64,000 nt of DNA from Streptomyces thermolilacinus SPC6 (GCF_000478605.2 NZ_ASHX02000001.1:4107001-4171000); one strand, 5' to 3'. Counted from the first letter of the stretch, positions 52,383 through 62,130 are shown. Made by a program: numbers and translations. Notes: generated from the letters alone by a model not told the origin.

Positions 52383-52661
52383 ATGGCCATCGAGGTCCGC
52401 ATCCCGACCATCCTCCGCACCTACACCGACGGCGCCAAGGCCGTCGAGGGCAGCGGGGCGACCCTCGCCGAGCTGTTCGCCGACCTCGAGACCCGCCACA
52501 CGGGCATCCAGGACCGGATCGTGGACGGCGGCGAGCTCCGCCGCTTCGTCAACGTGTACCTGAACGACGAGGACGTCCGCTTCCTCGACGGCATCTCCAC
52601 CAAGCTGTCCGACGGCGACAACGTCACGATCCTCCCGGCGGTCGCCGGCGGCATGTACTGA
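52383..52661 (+). CDS. cysO: Sulfur-carrier protein CysO (ubiquitin-like)
   Basis: A 92-residue MoaD/ThiS-fold protein: IEVRIPTILRTYTDGAKAVEG at the start and FVNVYLNDEDVRFLDGI in the core. It carries sulfur as a C-terminal thiocarboxylate for cysteine synthesis by CysM. The C-terminus reads VAGGMY; mature carriers end in GlyGly, so the last two residues must be removed first, presumably by the JAMM protease of this cluster. AGGAG lies ten bases before the ATG. The stop overlaps the start of cysM. Confidence 0.93.
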   Translation: MAIEVRIPTILRTYTDGAKAVEGSGATLAELFADLETRHTGIQDRIVDGGELRRFVNVYLNDEDVRFLDGISTKLSDGDNVTILPAVAGGMY

Positions 52662-53611
52662 TGCGTTACGACAGCCCCCTCGCCGCGGTCGGGAACACCC
52701 CGCTCGTCCGGCTGCCGCGCCTGTCCCCGTCGGACGACGTGCGCATCTGGGCGAAGCTGGAGGACCGCAACCCGACCGGCTCCGTCAAGGACCGCCCCGC
52801 CCTGTACATGATCGAGCAGGCGGAGAAGGAAGGCCGTCTGACACCGGGCTGCACGATCCTGGAGCCCACCAGCGGCAACACGGGCATCTCCCTGGCGATG
52901 GCGGCCCGCCTCAAGGGGTACCGCATCGTCTGCGTCATGCCGGAGAACACCTCCCAGGAGCGGCGCGACCTGCTCGCGATGTGGGGCGCCGAGATCATCT
53001 CGTCGCCCGCGGCGGGCGGCTCCAACACGGCCGTACGGGTCGCCAAGGAGCTCGCCGAGCAGAACCCGGACTGGGTGATGCTCTACCAGTACGGCAACCC
53101 GGGCAACGCCGCCGCGCACTACGAGACGACCGGCCCGGAGATCCTCGCCGACCTCCCGTCGATCACCCACTTCGTCGCCGGGCTCGGCACGACCGGCACC
53201 CTCATGGGCGTCGGCCGCTACCTGCGCGAGCACAAGCCGGACGTCAAGGTCGTCGCCGCCGAGCCGCGCTACGACGACCTCGTGTACGGGCTGCGCAACC
53301 TCGACGAGGGCTTCGTCCCCGAGCTGTACGACGCCTCCGTCCTGACGACCCGTTTCTCCGTCGGCTCCGCCGACGCGGTCACCCGCACCCGCGACCTCCT
53401 CCAGCAGGAGGGCATCTTCGCGGGCGTCTCGACCGGCGCGGCGCTGCACGCGGCGATCGGCGTCGGCCGGAAGGCGGTGAAGGCGGGCGAGTCCGCCGAC
53501 ATCGTCTTCATCGTCGCGGACGGCGGCTGGAAGTACCTCTCCACCGGCGTCTACACCGCCTCCACCACCGAGGCGGCCATCGAGACGCTCCAGGGCCAGC
53601 TCTGGGCGTAG
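52661..53611 (+). CDS. cysM: CysM, O-phosphoserine/CysO-dependent cysteine synthase
   Basis: A 316-residue PLP enzyme. The PLP Lys43 is in NPTGSVKDRPAL, the substrate-carboxylate loop in EPTSGNTGISLAM, and the phosphate-binding loop in AGLGTTGTLMGVGRY. Coupling to cysO by stop/start overlap indicates the CysM that uses CysO-thiocarboxylate with O-phosphoserine, a route that is robust under oxidative stress, rather than the sulfide-dependent CysK. The C-terminus is intact (TEAAIETLQGQLWA). Confidence 0.94.
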   Translation: MRYDSPLAAVGNTPLVRLPRLSPSDDVRIWAKLEDRNPTGSVKDRPALYMIEQAEKEGRLTPGCTILEPTSGNTGISLAMAARLKGYRIVCVMPENTSQERRDLLAMWGAEIISSPAAGGSNTAVRVAKELAEQNPDWVMLYQYGNPGNAAAHYETTGPEILADLPSITHFVAGLGTTGTLMGVGRYLREHKPDVKVVAAEPRYDDLVYGLRNLDEGFVPELYDASVLTTRFSVGSADAVTRTRDLLQQEGIFAGVSTGAALHAAIGVGRKAVKAGESADIVFIVADGGWKYLSTGVYTASTTEAAIETLQGQLWA

Positions 53612-53688
53612 CGCCGTCCTGAAGGCCCGGGTCGTAACGGCCCGGGTCTTTACGACCGGCGTGCCGTCGGCTTCTCGTCGGCTTCCCC

Positions 53689-55302
53689 TCAGGATCCCTC
53701 GCCGGTCCACGGCCACGCGGCCTCCCGGCCGGCCTCGATGAGGCCGACCATCCGGAACGCCGCGTCCGTGAGCCCGCCGAAGGTGTGCCGGTGCGGGCCC
53801 GCCGGGCCGTGCGCGGGCCGGTACCCGGCCAGGTTCCATGTGTAGACCGGTACGCGTCGCGGGACCGTCCCGGCCGGGTCCGCGGGCCCGTAAGGCGCGG
53901 TCTGCTCGTCGGTGACGATCAGCACCCGGTCGTGCTCCCGGTAGTGCCTCCGTACCGCCTTCTCCGTGTACGTGCCCCCGAGCCGGCGGAACCGCTCCGC
54001 CACCTCCAGCACGGGCTCGTCCCGTTCGAACGGCACCTCCTTGCTGCCCCAGCCGAACTCCACCAGGTCCGCCCGCTCCGCCCGCAGGGCCAGCGCGGCG
54101 CCGAACACGGCCGCCGCGTCCGCCCGGGTCAGCTTCGACCGCTCCGACACCGTGTCCCAGAACATCGAGTCGGACCGGTCCACCAGGATCAGCGTCCGGC
54201 CGGGCAGGCACGGCACGTTCCCCAGGCTGTGACCGAGTGCCCGCTCCAGCGCGTCCGACCAGCGCGGTGACGCCGCGTGCCGGTGCGCGGCCAGCCAGCG
54301 GAACGGGAACTGCCGGGACCTGACCACCTCCGCAGGGTCCGAGAGCCGCTCCGCGACCCGGGCCGCGACCTCGTCCGAGACGCCAGCCTCGTCGAAGTTC
54401 CGCAGGTTCCGCAGCAGCGCCATCGGTCCCATCGCCGGGATCACCGCCTCCCACACGGCGGCGTCCAACGGCCCGTGCAGCCAGCCCGCCAGGGCCTCCC
54501 ACGTCAAACCCGCCGCGGCCAGCCGCTCCGCGCCGCCGGGCCCTGTCACCACCGCCCGCCGTTCCCCCACGGGCAGCCCCATCAACGCCCGGTGCGCGGT
54601 CAGCAGCTCGTCGGAGCCCGGCGGAACCGCCCGCTCCGGACGGTGGCGGCGGTCCAGCGCGTACCGGAACAGCGCGCCCTGCCACGGCCTGCCCGGGTCG
54701 GGCGACGCGTGCACCAGGTTCAGCACGTCGCCGAACCGGAAGGCGTGGGACGCGGTGTCGTACTTCAGCAGGGCCCGGGACGTGTACAGGCGGCGTACGG
54801 CGTCGGCGACGCCCCGCTTCACGGGCTGCGGCACCCTCCGCCCGTACGCCGAGACCCAGTGGGCCAGCAGCTTCCCGGGCTCGTCGGCGCGGAGCAGCAC
54901 CGAGTCGATCACGGACCGGTTGGACGGGCCTCCGGTCACCCCGGCGTCGAGCCGCGCCCGCACATAGGCGGCCGCGCCCACCAGGGACGCCGTACGCAGG
55001 TTGCCCTCGGCGCGCAGCCAGCGCAGCAGACCGGCCGTCCACACGGGGTCCTCGACGGCGAGCCGGGCGACGAGCCGCGCGTACCGGCCGTCCCGCTCCT
55101 CGCCGCTCTCGTAGAACGTGTCCTGGGACACGAAGTTACCGACGGCGAGGAGGAACAGCTCCTGGCGCGGCTCCCGTACGACGGCGGGGCCGCCCGCGTG
55201 GGTGCGGAAGCCCGGTTGGGCGGGCACGTGGTGGGGCCGTGCCGAGGGCAGTGAGCGTGCGGTCGCCGCGATGTGCGGCGCCACGAGCATCTCGGACCAC
55301 AT
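53689..55302 (-). CDS. TROVE-domain protein (Ro60/Rsr-like RNA-binding protein)
   Basis: About 537 residues. The N-terminal two thirds form a HEAT-like TROVE ring (ELFLLAVGNFVSQDTFYESG, WTAGLLRWLRAEGNLRTASL, AVIPAMGPMALLRNLRNFDE). The C-terminal third is a vWA domain with LILVDRSDSMFWDTVSE, a DxSxS-type metal site (here DRSDS), and LIVTDEQTAPYG. Ro60 orthologues bind Y RNAs and misfolded small RNAs and, in Deinococcus, work with PNPase. The start is uncertain (ATG 55302 or 55290). It is not coupled to either neighbour. A Y RNA partner should be looked for nearby; none was proven. Confidence 0.9.
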   Translation of the reverse strand: MWSEMLVAPHIAATARSLPSARPHHVPAQPGFRTHAGGPAVVREPRQELFLLAVGNFVSQDTFYESGEERDGRYARLVARLAVEDPVWTAGLLRWLRAEGNLRTASLVGAAAYVRARLDAGVTGGPSNRSVIDSVLLRADEPGKLLAHWVSAYGRRVPQPVKRGVADAVRRLYTSRALLKYDTASHAFRFGDVLNLVHASPDPGRPWQGALFRYALDRRHRPERAVPPGSDELLTAHRALMGLPVGERRAVVTGPGGAERLAAAGLTWEALAGWLHGPLDAAVWEAVIPAMGPMALLRNLRNFDEAGVSDEVAARVAERLSDPAEVVRSRQFPFRWLAAHRHAASPRWSDALERALGHSLGNVPCLPGRTLILVDRSDSMFWDTVSERSKLTRADAAAVFGAALALRAERADLVEFGWGSKEVPFERDEPVLEVAERFRRLGGTYTEKAVRRHYREHDRVLIVTDEQTAPYGPADPAGTVPRRVPVYTWNLAGYRPAHGPAGPHRHTFGGLTDAAFRMVGLIEAGREAAWPWTGEGS

Positions 55303-55787
55303 CTTGGAGACGCGCGGGGCGTGACGAGGCAGGGAATCCCCCCGGATTCGGCGAACTGGACACCCCCGGCCGCAGGGGCCCACGGGGCGAAGAGACGCCC
55401 ACGCCTGCCGAGATCAGGAGAGGCGGCGGCATCACTTGGATTCGAAGGAAGTAGCCGCAGCCGGGCGCACCGTCAGGCGCGGACGCGACGCACAACCTAC
55501 AAGGGCCACCGCCCCGCACACCACCGAATTAGAAACAGGCCCGGCACACCACCGCATGACCCACCGGCCCGCCTCCAACCGGGGGATGCGGCCCGCCACC
55601 ACCGAGCCGCAGGCTCCGCCCACCACCGACCGTCCGACCCCGCCCACCACCGACCGTCCGACCCCGCCCACCACCGGACAACAGGCCCGGCACACCACCG
55701 AATGACGCGGCCGCCCACCGCCGACCAGCCGGCGCAGCCCACCACCGAACCCACAGGCCCCGCCCACCACCCAGCAACGCGGCCCGC
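55303..55787 (+). repeat. Repeat-rich intergenic region with 24-bp minisatellite
   Basis: A gap of about 485 bases. Two exact 24-base units starting CCGCCCACCACCGACCGTCC occupy 55616-55639 and 55640-55663, with a partial third copy to 55676 and looser CACCACCGA relatives on both sides from about 55516 to 55780. Every frame across it gives low-complexity text (Pro-Thr-Thr or Trp-rich), so no gene is called. The first 130 bases (55303-55440) are non-repetitive and may hold the TROVE promoter. Confidence 0.75.
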
Positions 55788-56330
55788 CTAGTCGGACGTC
55801 AGGTGCCGGACCTGGTCCCAGACCAGCGGGTCCACCGACCCCACACGCCGCCGGAACTCCCACAGCCCCACATCGCGCAGCTCCCCAGTCTCCAGGAAGC
55901 TCGCCCGCCCCCGCGCGTCCCCCACGGACCCGGGCGGCAGCGCGATCACCCCGGCCCGCTCCTCCCGGTACTTGCTGGTGATCTTCGCGACGAGCGCCGA
56001 GTCGCCCCGTACCGCGAGCACCAGGCACGGCCGGTCCTTCGCGCCCGGCCCGTCCTCGAACGGCACCTCGGCCCACCAGATGTCACCCGGCTCCGGCCGT
56101 CGCTCGGGCGCCGTCCGCGGACCCTCGGGCCGCCGCACCGGGGGCCGCCCGGGAGGCCGCGTCCGCCCACCGGGCCCCCGCGCACCGGTTCCGCGCCCGG
56201 CGCGCCCACCCGGCCCGCCCGGCCGACGACCACCGGGCCGGCGGCCACCGCGCCCCCAGCCGTCGGCCACCGCCGCGACGAGCGCGACCACCACGACGGC
56301 GACGAGCGCCAGCCACCAGGACGTGTCCAT
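55788..56330 (-). CDS. Membrane-anchored PemK/MazF-fold protein
   Basis: A 180-residue protein. The N-terminus is one membrane helix (SWWLALVAVVVVALVAAVA), then an Arg/Gly/Pro-rich linker (GGRRPGGRRPGGPGGR and onward to about 75). The C-terminal 100 residues are a PemK/MazF SH3-like barrel: RRPEPGDIWWAEVPFEDGPG, DRPCLVLAVRGDSALVAKIT and SVDPLVWDQVRHLTSD. MazF proteins are soluble mRNA interferases encoded with an antitoxin; this one is membrane-tethered and has no antitoxin next to it, so its role may differ. The basic linker might bind nucleic acid. Confidence 0.8.
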   Translation of the reverse strand: MDTSWWLALVAVVVVALVAAVADGWGRGGRRPGGRRPGGPGGRAGRGTGARGPGGRTRPPGRPPVRRPEGPRTAPERRPEPGDIWWAEVPFEDGPGAKDRPCLVLAVRGDSALVAKITSKYREERAGVIALPPGSVGDARGRASFLETGELRDVGLWEFRRRVGSVDPLVWDQVRHLTSD

Positions 56331-56586
56331 ACCCCCGGACGTTACCGGCCCGCGCCGCGCCCCGCCCGGCCGCCCGCCCACCCGGGTCACCCCGCCCCGC
56401 CCCCCGGCCCCGCTCAACCCCGCCACGGCCACCACGTCCATCCGAACCGGTGACAGCACGGGTGAGTTCCCCCACAACGGGCCGCTGCGAAGGCGCGCCC
56501 CGCCGCCCCGCGCCGTACGCTCGTCGCACCGCACGACCTCCCCCCGTCAGCGCTTCCCCGCTCCCGTCCACGGAGGTTCACGCTCC

Positions 56587-57336
56587 ATGAAGCTCACCGT
56601 CGTCGGCTGTTCCGGGTCGTTCCCGTCCGCGGACTCGGCCTGCTCGAGCTACCTCGTAGAGGCCGACGGCTTCCGGCTGCTCCTCGACATGGGCAACGGC
56701 GCCCTCGGCGAGCTGCAGCGCCACACCGGTCTGTACGACCTCGACGCGATCTTCCTGTCGCATCTCCACGCCGACCACTGCATCGACATGTGCGCGTACT
56801 TCGTGGCCCGGTACTACCGGCACGGCGGCAGCTGCGAGGCGATCCCCGTGTACGCGCCGGACGGCGCCGAGCAGAGGCTGTCCACGGCGTACGCGGACGT
56901 GCCGTCGCCCACGGCGATGAGCGAGGTGTTCGACTTCCGCACGCTGAAGCCCGGCTCGTTCGAACTCGGCCCGCTGCGGGTGCGGGTGGAGCGGGTGTGC
57001 CACCCGGTGGAGGCGTTCGGCATCCGCATCGAGCACGAGGGCAAGGCCGTCACGTACTCCGGCGACACGGGCGTGTGCGACGCGCTCGACGAGCTGGCGG
57101 CCGACGCGGACCTGTTCCTGTGCGAGGCGTCCTTCACGCACGGCAAGGAGGACATCCCCGAGCTGCACCTGAACGGCCGCGAGGCGGGCGTCCACGCCAC
57201 CCGGGCCCGCGCCAAGCGCCTGGTCCTCACCCACATCCCGCCGTGGACGGACGCCGAGCGGAACCTCGCCGACGCGCGCGAGGTGTACGACGGACCGGCC
57301 GAGCTGGCCCGGCCCGGCGCGGTGTACGAGCTGTAG
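56587..57336 (+). CDS. Metallo-beta-lactamase fold hydrolase (RNase Z-like)
   Basis: A 249-residue enzyme. The zinc motif is FLSHLHADHCIDMCAYFV (HxHxDH), with further ligands in VERVCHPVEAFGIRI, YSGDTGVCDALDEL and LVLTHIPPWT. It starts MKLTVVGCSGSFPSADSACS, like the ElaC/RNase Z relatives that lack the exosite for tRNA, so tRNA 3' processing is unlikely. GGAGG is 11 bases before the ATG. A cyclic nucleotide phosphodiesterase or unknown phosphodiesterase role is possible. Monocistronic, with a strong terminator. Confidence 0.88.
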   Translation: MKLTVVGCSGSFPSADSACSSYLVEADGFRLLLDMGNGALGELQRHTGLYDLDAIFLSHLHADHCIDMCAYFVARYYRHGGSCEAIPVYAPDGAEQRLSTAYADVPSPTAMSEVFDFRTLKPGSFELGPLRVRVERVCHPVEAFGIRIEHEGKAVTYSGDTGVCDALDELAADADLFLCEASFTHGKEDIPELHLNGREAGVHATRARAKRLVLTHIPPWTDAERNLADAREVYDGPAELARPGAVYEL

Positions 57337-57368
57337 CGCCCGGCGCGTGTGAGGACGTACGGCAACGG

Positions 57369-57407
57369 GGAAGGCCCCGGGACCCTGACCGGGTCCCGGG
57401 GCCTTCC
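57369..57407. terminator. Strong bidirectional terminator between MBL gene and nagE2
   Basis: A perfect 16-base stem (GGAAGGCCCCGGGACC with GGTCCCGGGGCCTTCC) and a seven-base loop. The genes on either side converge, so it serves both. Confidence 0.92.
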
Positions 57408-57425
57408 GCCGAAGCGAGGGGCGGG

Positions 57426-58691
<1,266 letters not shown>

Positions 58692-58783
58692 CTACTTCCT
58701 CCAGTGGGCAAGGCGCCGCCAGGGAAGGAAAAGGGGGGACGGCGGCGTCTTCGGGGGTGGCTGCGGCACAGGAGAGACCGCCG

Positions 58784-58815
58784 CGTGGTCTACACCATTA
58801 GTGGTGTAGACCTGT
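58784..58815 (-). promoter_or_regulatory. Two adjacent DasR (dre) sites upstream of nagE2
   Basis: CGTGGTCTACACCATT (58784-58799) and AGTGGTGTAGACCTGT (58800-58815) are back-to-back variants of the dre consensus ACTGGTCTAGACCAGT. They lie 93-124 bases before the nagE2 start. DasR would repress until glucosamine-6-phosphate releases it. The 311-base gap 58692-59002 has no gene, only these sites and the nagE1 terminator. Confidence 0.85.
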
Positions 58816-58938
58816 TGTAGCACGGCCGGGGATAGATAAGGAACCTGCAAATACGTAACGCCCGCCTCACGAACCGTGCCCGGCCACACGGCCCCGCCGG
58901 CCAACCCCATCCGCCCCCTCCGGTGGGCGCACGCGAAG

Positions 58939-58964
58939 GCCCCCGGACCGGTCGGTCCAGGGGC
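58939..58964 (-). terminator. Terminator after nagE1
   Basis: GCCCC-GGACC pairs with GGTCC-GGGGC, with one bulge or mismatch (C opposite A) and a four-base loop, 40 bases past the nagE1 stop. Confidence 0.75.
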
Positions 58965-59002
58965 ACTCGCGGCGCGGTGCGGCGCGCGGTTTGGCGGACG
59001 CC

Positions 59003-60283
59003 CTACGGCTTCGTCGTCTGCCGCGCCATCTCCTCCTCCGCCTCCTCCGGCTCCCGCCCCGGCGTCGGCAGCTTGAACACCGTGATCGCGAAGCGGAACA
59101 CCACGTAGTACACGACGGCGAAGCCCAGCCCGATCGGGATGATCAGCCACGGCCTGGTCCCCAGATGCCAGTTCACGACGTAGTCGATCAGGCCCGCCGA
59201 GAAGCTGAAGCCCGTGTGCGCCCCCAGCGCCCAGGTGATCAGCATCGACGCGCCCGTCAGCAGCGCGTGCACCCCGTACAGCAGCGGCGCCGCGAACATG
59301 AACGAGAACTCCAGCGGCTCCGTCACACCCGTCACGAACGACGTCAGCGCCACCGACGTCATCAGACCGCCCACCTCCGCCCGCCGCTCCGGGCGCGCCG
59401 TGTGCGCGATCGCCAGCGCCGCCGCGGGAAGCCCGAACATCATGATCGGATAGAAGCCCGACATGAACTGCCCCGCCGTCGGGTCCTCCGCGAAGAACCG
59501 CGTCAGATCACCCCGCACCACCGTCCCGTCCGGCTTGGTGAACTCACCCGCCTGGAACCAGAAGAACGTGTTCAGGAACTGGTGCATCCCCACCGGGATC
59601 AACAGCCGGTTCGCCATGCCGAAGATCCCCGCGCCCCACGAGCCCAGCCCGATCAGGTGCCGCCCGAACCACTCCAGCGCGTCCCCGACCGGCTCCCACA
59701 GCAACCCGAACAGGACCCCCAGCACCACGCAGAGGAACGCCATCTGGATCGGCACCAGCCGCCGCCCGTTGAAGAACCCCAGCCAGTCCACCAGCCTCGT
59801 CCGGTGGAACCGCTGCCACACGACCGCCGTCAGCAGCCCGATCAGAATGCCGCCCAGCACCCCCGGGTTCTGCGGCACCCCCTCCGGCACGTCAGCCGTG
59901 ACCGTCCCCTCGCGCGGAAACGCCTTCAGCACGTTGAAGTACACGAGGAAACCCACCACGGCCGCCAGCGCCGTCGAACCGTCCGCCTTCTTCGCGAACC
60001 CGATCGCCACCCCGATGCAGAACAGCAGCGGCAGTCCGAACGCCCCGTCGAGGATCGCCGTACCGCCCTTCATCAGCACGTCCGACACCCTCTCCCAGAA
60101 GCCGCCGTGCAGCGTCGAGGAGAACAGGTTGCCGAGACTCACCAGCAGACCCGCCGCCGGCAGCACCGCCACCGGCAGCTGAAGGCTCCGCCCCACCTTC
60201 TGGAGACCCTGGAAGAGGGCGCTCCGCCGCGACCTGCGGGGCGCGGCGGCGGTCGCCGCGCCCGCCGTACGGTCGTCGCTCAT
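59003..60283 (-). CDS. nagE1: Second GlcNAc-type PTS permease EIIC (NagE1)
   Basis: A 426-residue EIIC-only paralogue of the neighbouring NagE2. It contains SLQLPVAVLPAAGLLVSLG, KADGSTALAAVVGFLVYFN, GMHQFLNTFFWFQAGEFTKP and TGVTEPLEFSFMFAAPLLYG with the conserved Glu. It is divergent from nagF, sharing a DasR site. In S. coelicolor this paralogue is less important for GlcNAc uptake than NagE2, so its true sugar may differ. It sits directly upstream of nagE2 on the same strand but behind a terminator. Confidence 0.9.
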   Translation of the reverse strand: MSDDRTAGAATAAAPRRSRRSALFQGLQKVGRSLQLPVAVLPAAGLLVSLGNLFSSTLHGGFWERVSDVLMKGGTAILDGAFGLPLLFCIGVAIGFAKKADGSTALAAVVGFLVYFNVLKAFPREGTVTADVPEGVPQNPGVLGGILIGLLTAVVWQRFHRTRLVDWLGFFNGRRLVPIQMAFLCVVLGVLFGLLWEPVGDALEWFGRHLIGLGSWGAGIFGMANRLLIPVGMHQFLNTFFWFQAGEFTKPDGTVVRGDLTRFFAEDPTAGQFMSGFYPIMMFGLPAAALAIAHTARPERRAEVGGLMTSVALTSFVTGVTEPLEFSFMFAAPLLYGVHALLTGASMLITWALGAHTGFSFSAGLIDYVVNWHLGTRPWLIIPIGLGFAVVYYVVFRFAITVFKLPTPGREPEEAEEEMARQTTKP

Positions 60284-60303
60284 CCGTCCTCCCGGGAGAC
60301 AGG

Positions 60304-60319
60304 ACTGGTGTAGACCAGT
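60304..60319. promoter_or_regulatory. DasR (dre) site between nagE1 and nagF
   Basis: ACTGGTGTAGACCAGT differs from the palindromic dre consensus at only one base. It is 21 bases from the nagE1 start and 168 from nagF, in the shared intergenic region, so it could control both. Confidence 0.9.
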
Positions 60320-60486
60320 TGCGATAGGCTCGGCCGGAGCCGGCCGCGGGCAGGGTGCCGGTGATCGTCATGGTCGTGGACCGGACGGCGACTCGCCTGC
60401 GTAGATGGGCCAACCGTGAGTTACCGTGACGAACGCGGACGTACGGGGCGCCGACACCGCGCCCCGTGAACACCAGGGAGAAACAC

Positions 60487-60720
60487 ATGGCCAGCAAGGC
60501 TGAGAAGATCGTCGCCGGGCTCGGTGGGATCGACAACATCGAAGAGATCGAGGGCTGCATCACCCGCCTGCGCACCGAGGTGAGCGACCCGAACCTGGTC
60601 GACGAGGCCGCCCTGAAGGCCGCCGGCGCCCACGGCGTCGTCAAGATGGGCAGCGCGATCCAGGTCGTCATCGGCACGGACGCGGACCCCATCGCCGCCG
60701 AGATCGAAGACATGATGTGA
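60487..60720 (+). CDS. nagF: GlcNAc-specific PTS EIIB (NagF)
   Basis: A 77-residue EIIB domain of the glucose family. The phosphorylated Cys24 is in NIEEIEGCITRLRTEV, and the C-terminus IGTDADPIAAEIEDMM is acidic. It takes phosphate from EIIA (Crr) and passes it to GlcNAc bound by NagE1 or NagE2. GGGAGA lies five bases before the ATG; an upstream in-frame ATG at 60466 is not used by this criterion. It stands alone on its strand. Confidence 0.93.
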   Translation: MASKAEKIVAGLGGIDNIEEIEGCITRLRTEVSDPNLVDEAALKAAGAHGVVKMGSAIQVVIGTDADPIAAEIEDMM

Positions 60721-61298
60721 CGGTCGGCCGCGACAGGACGACGCCCGGCCGCAGACCGTACGGCCCCTGACCGCCCGCCTGCCGCACGCCGGGGCCCCCG
60801 CTGCACGCCGACGAGGCGGGCCGCACACCGGGGCCCCGTGCCGTACGCCGAGGCCGCACGCCGTACGTCGGGGGCCCGCCCCTACACCGAGGCCACAGGC
60901 CGGTACGGAGCCGCCATAGGCCGTACGGGGAGGCCGCAGGCCGGTACGGAGCCGCCAGAGGCGTACGAAGTCGCCACCGGCCGTATGAAGAGGCCCGCCC
61001 CGCCCCAGCCCGACCGGCACGGCAGGCGGGCCGCGTCACACCCACCGGCCCGCACACCCGCCCGGCCCACCCCGCCCACCGGCCCGCACACCGCATGCCA
61101 CCCGCCGGTCGCCCGGCCCGCCACCCGCCCACCGGCCCGCACGCCGCGCCACCGGTCGCCCGACCCACCCGCCCACCGGCCATCGGCCCACCCCCGCCGC
61201 GACGCGCATCCGCCCCTCACGGCAGGCGCCCACCGGTCGGCGCCCCGCAGCTCACCCGACCGGCGCGGCCGGTGCCGCGCACCGCCTAGGCTCTCCCC
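60721..61298 (+). repeat. Repetitive GC-rich intergenic region before rph
   Basis: A 578-base gap of low-complexity sequence. CAGGCCGGTACGGAGCCGCC occurs twice, 33 bases apart (near 60895 and 60928), among many CCGTACG words; from 61037 there follow CACCGGCCCGCAC units (about three). ORFs on both strands through it are compositional noise. The rph promoter should be near 61270. Confidence 0.6.
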
Positions 61299-62030
61299 AT
61301 GACCCGTATCGACGGCCGCACGCCCGAACAGCTCCGCCCGGTCACCATCCAGCGCGGCTGGAGCAAGCACGCCGAGGGCTCCGTCCTCATCTCCTGCGGC
61401 GACACCCGCGTCTTCTGCACCGCCTCCGTCACCGAGGGCGTCCCCCGCTGGCGCAAGGGCAGCGGCGAAGGCTGGGTCACCGCCGAGTACTCCATGCTGC
61501 CCCGCTCCACCAACACCCGCGGCGACCGCGAATCCGTCCGCGGCAAGATCGGCGGCCGCACCCACGAGATCTCCCGCCTCATCGGCCGCTCCCTGCGCGC
61601 CGTCATCGACTACAAGGCGCTCGGCGAGAACACCATCGTCCTCGACTGCGACGTACTCCAGGCCGACGGCGGCACCCGCACCACCGCCATCACCGGCGCC
61701 TACATCGCCCTCGCCGACGCCGTCGCCTGGGCCCAGCGCCAGAAACTCGTCAAGGCCGGCCGCAAGCCCCTCACCGGCACCGTCGCCGCCGTCTCCGTCG
61801 GCATCGTCGACGGCACCCCCCTCCTCGACCTCTGCTACGAGGAGGACGTACGCGCCGAGACCGACATGAACGTCGTCTGCACCGGCGACGGCCGATTCGT
61901 CGAGGTCCAGGGCACCGCCGAGGCCGAGCCCTTCGACCGCAAGGAGCTCAACGCGCTCCTCGACCTCGCCACCGGCGGCTGCGCCGACCTGGCCGCACTC
62001 CAGCGCGAAGCCCTCGAAACGACGCTCTGA
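61299..62030 (+). CDS. rph: Ribonuclease PH
   Basis: A 243-residue phosphorolytic 3'-5' exonuclease that trims tRNA 3' ends. The family start MTRIDGRTPEQLRPVTIQRG is exact; SVLISCGDTRVFCTASV, EYSMLPRSTNTRGDRESVRG (with the phosphate-binding Arg), RTHEISRLIGRSLRAVID and DCDVLQADGGTRTTAITG complete the active site. Full length and intact. It is followed by a lipoprotein gene and rdgB, as I recall in other Streptomyces. Confidence 0.95.
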   Translation: MTRIDGRTPEQLRPVTIQRGWSKHAEGSVLISCGDTRVFCTASVTEGVPRWRKGSGEGWVTAEYSMLPRSTNTRGDRESVRGKIGGRTHEISRLIGRSLRAVIDYKALGENTIVLDCDVLQADGGTRTTAITGAYIALADAVAWAQRQKLVKAGRKPLTGTVAAVSVGIVDGTPLLDLCYEEDVRAETDMNVVCTGDGRFVEVQGTAEAEPFDRKELNALLDLATGGCADLAALQREALETTL

Positions 62031-62130
62031 CACCGTGGGCAACCGAGCCGCCACCCAACGGCGTCTCACCCGACACGGGCGTGCGGAAGGTACCGTACGC
62101 CCGTAACCAGCCAGGGGAGGACACCCGCTC

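Noticed and set aside
52421..55042. An 873-codon open frame on the minus strand
   Set aside because: It spans cysO and cysM in antisense and the TROVE gene in another frame; the real TROVE motifs are in the frame ending at 53689.
55438..55448. tRNA T-loop-like TTCGAATCC on the minus strand as a tRNA or Y RNA gene
   Set aside because: The position before the loop is C where G is needed to close with C, and no acceptor or D arm could be built. Kept only as a hint for a Y RNA search.
55436..55777. Frames giving PTTDRPTPPTTDRP or GRWWAGSDGRWWAG repeats
   Set aside because: They are translations of the 24-bp minisatellite on each strand, without start context or conserved flanks.
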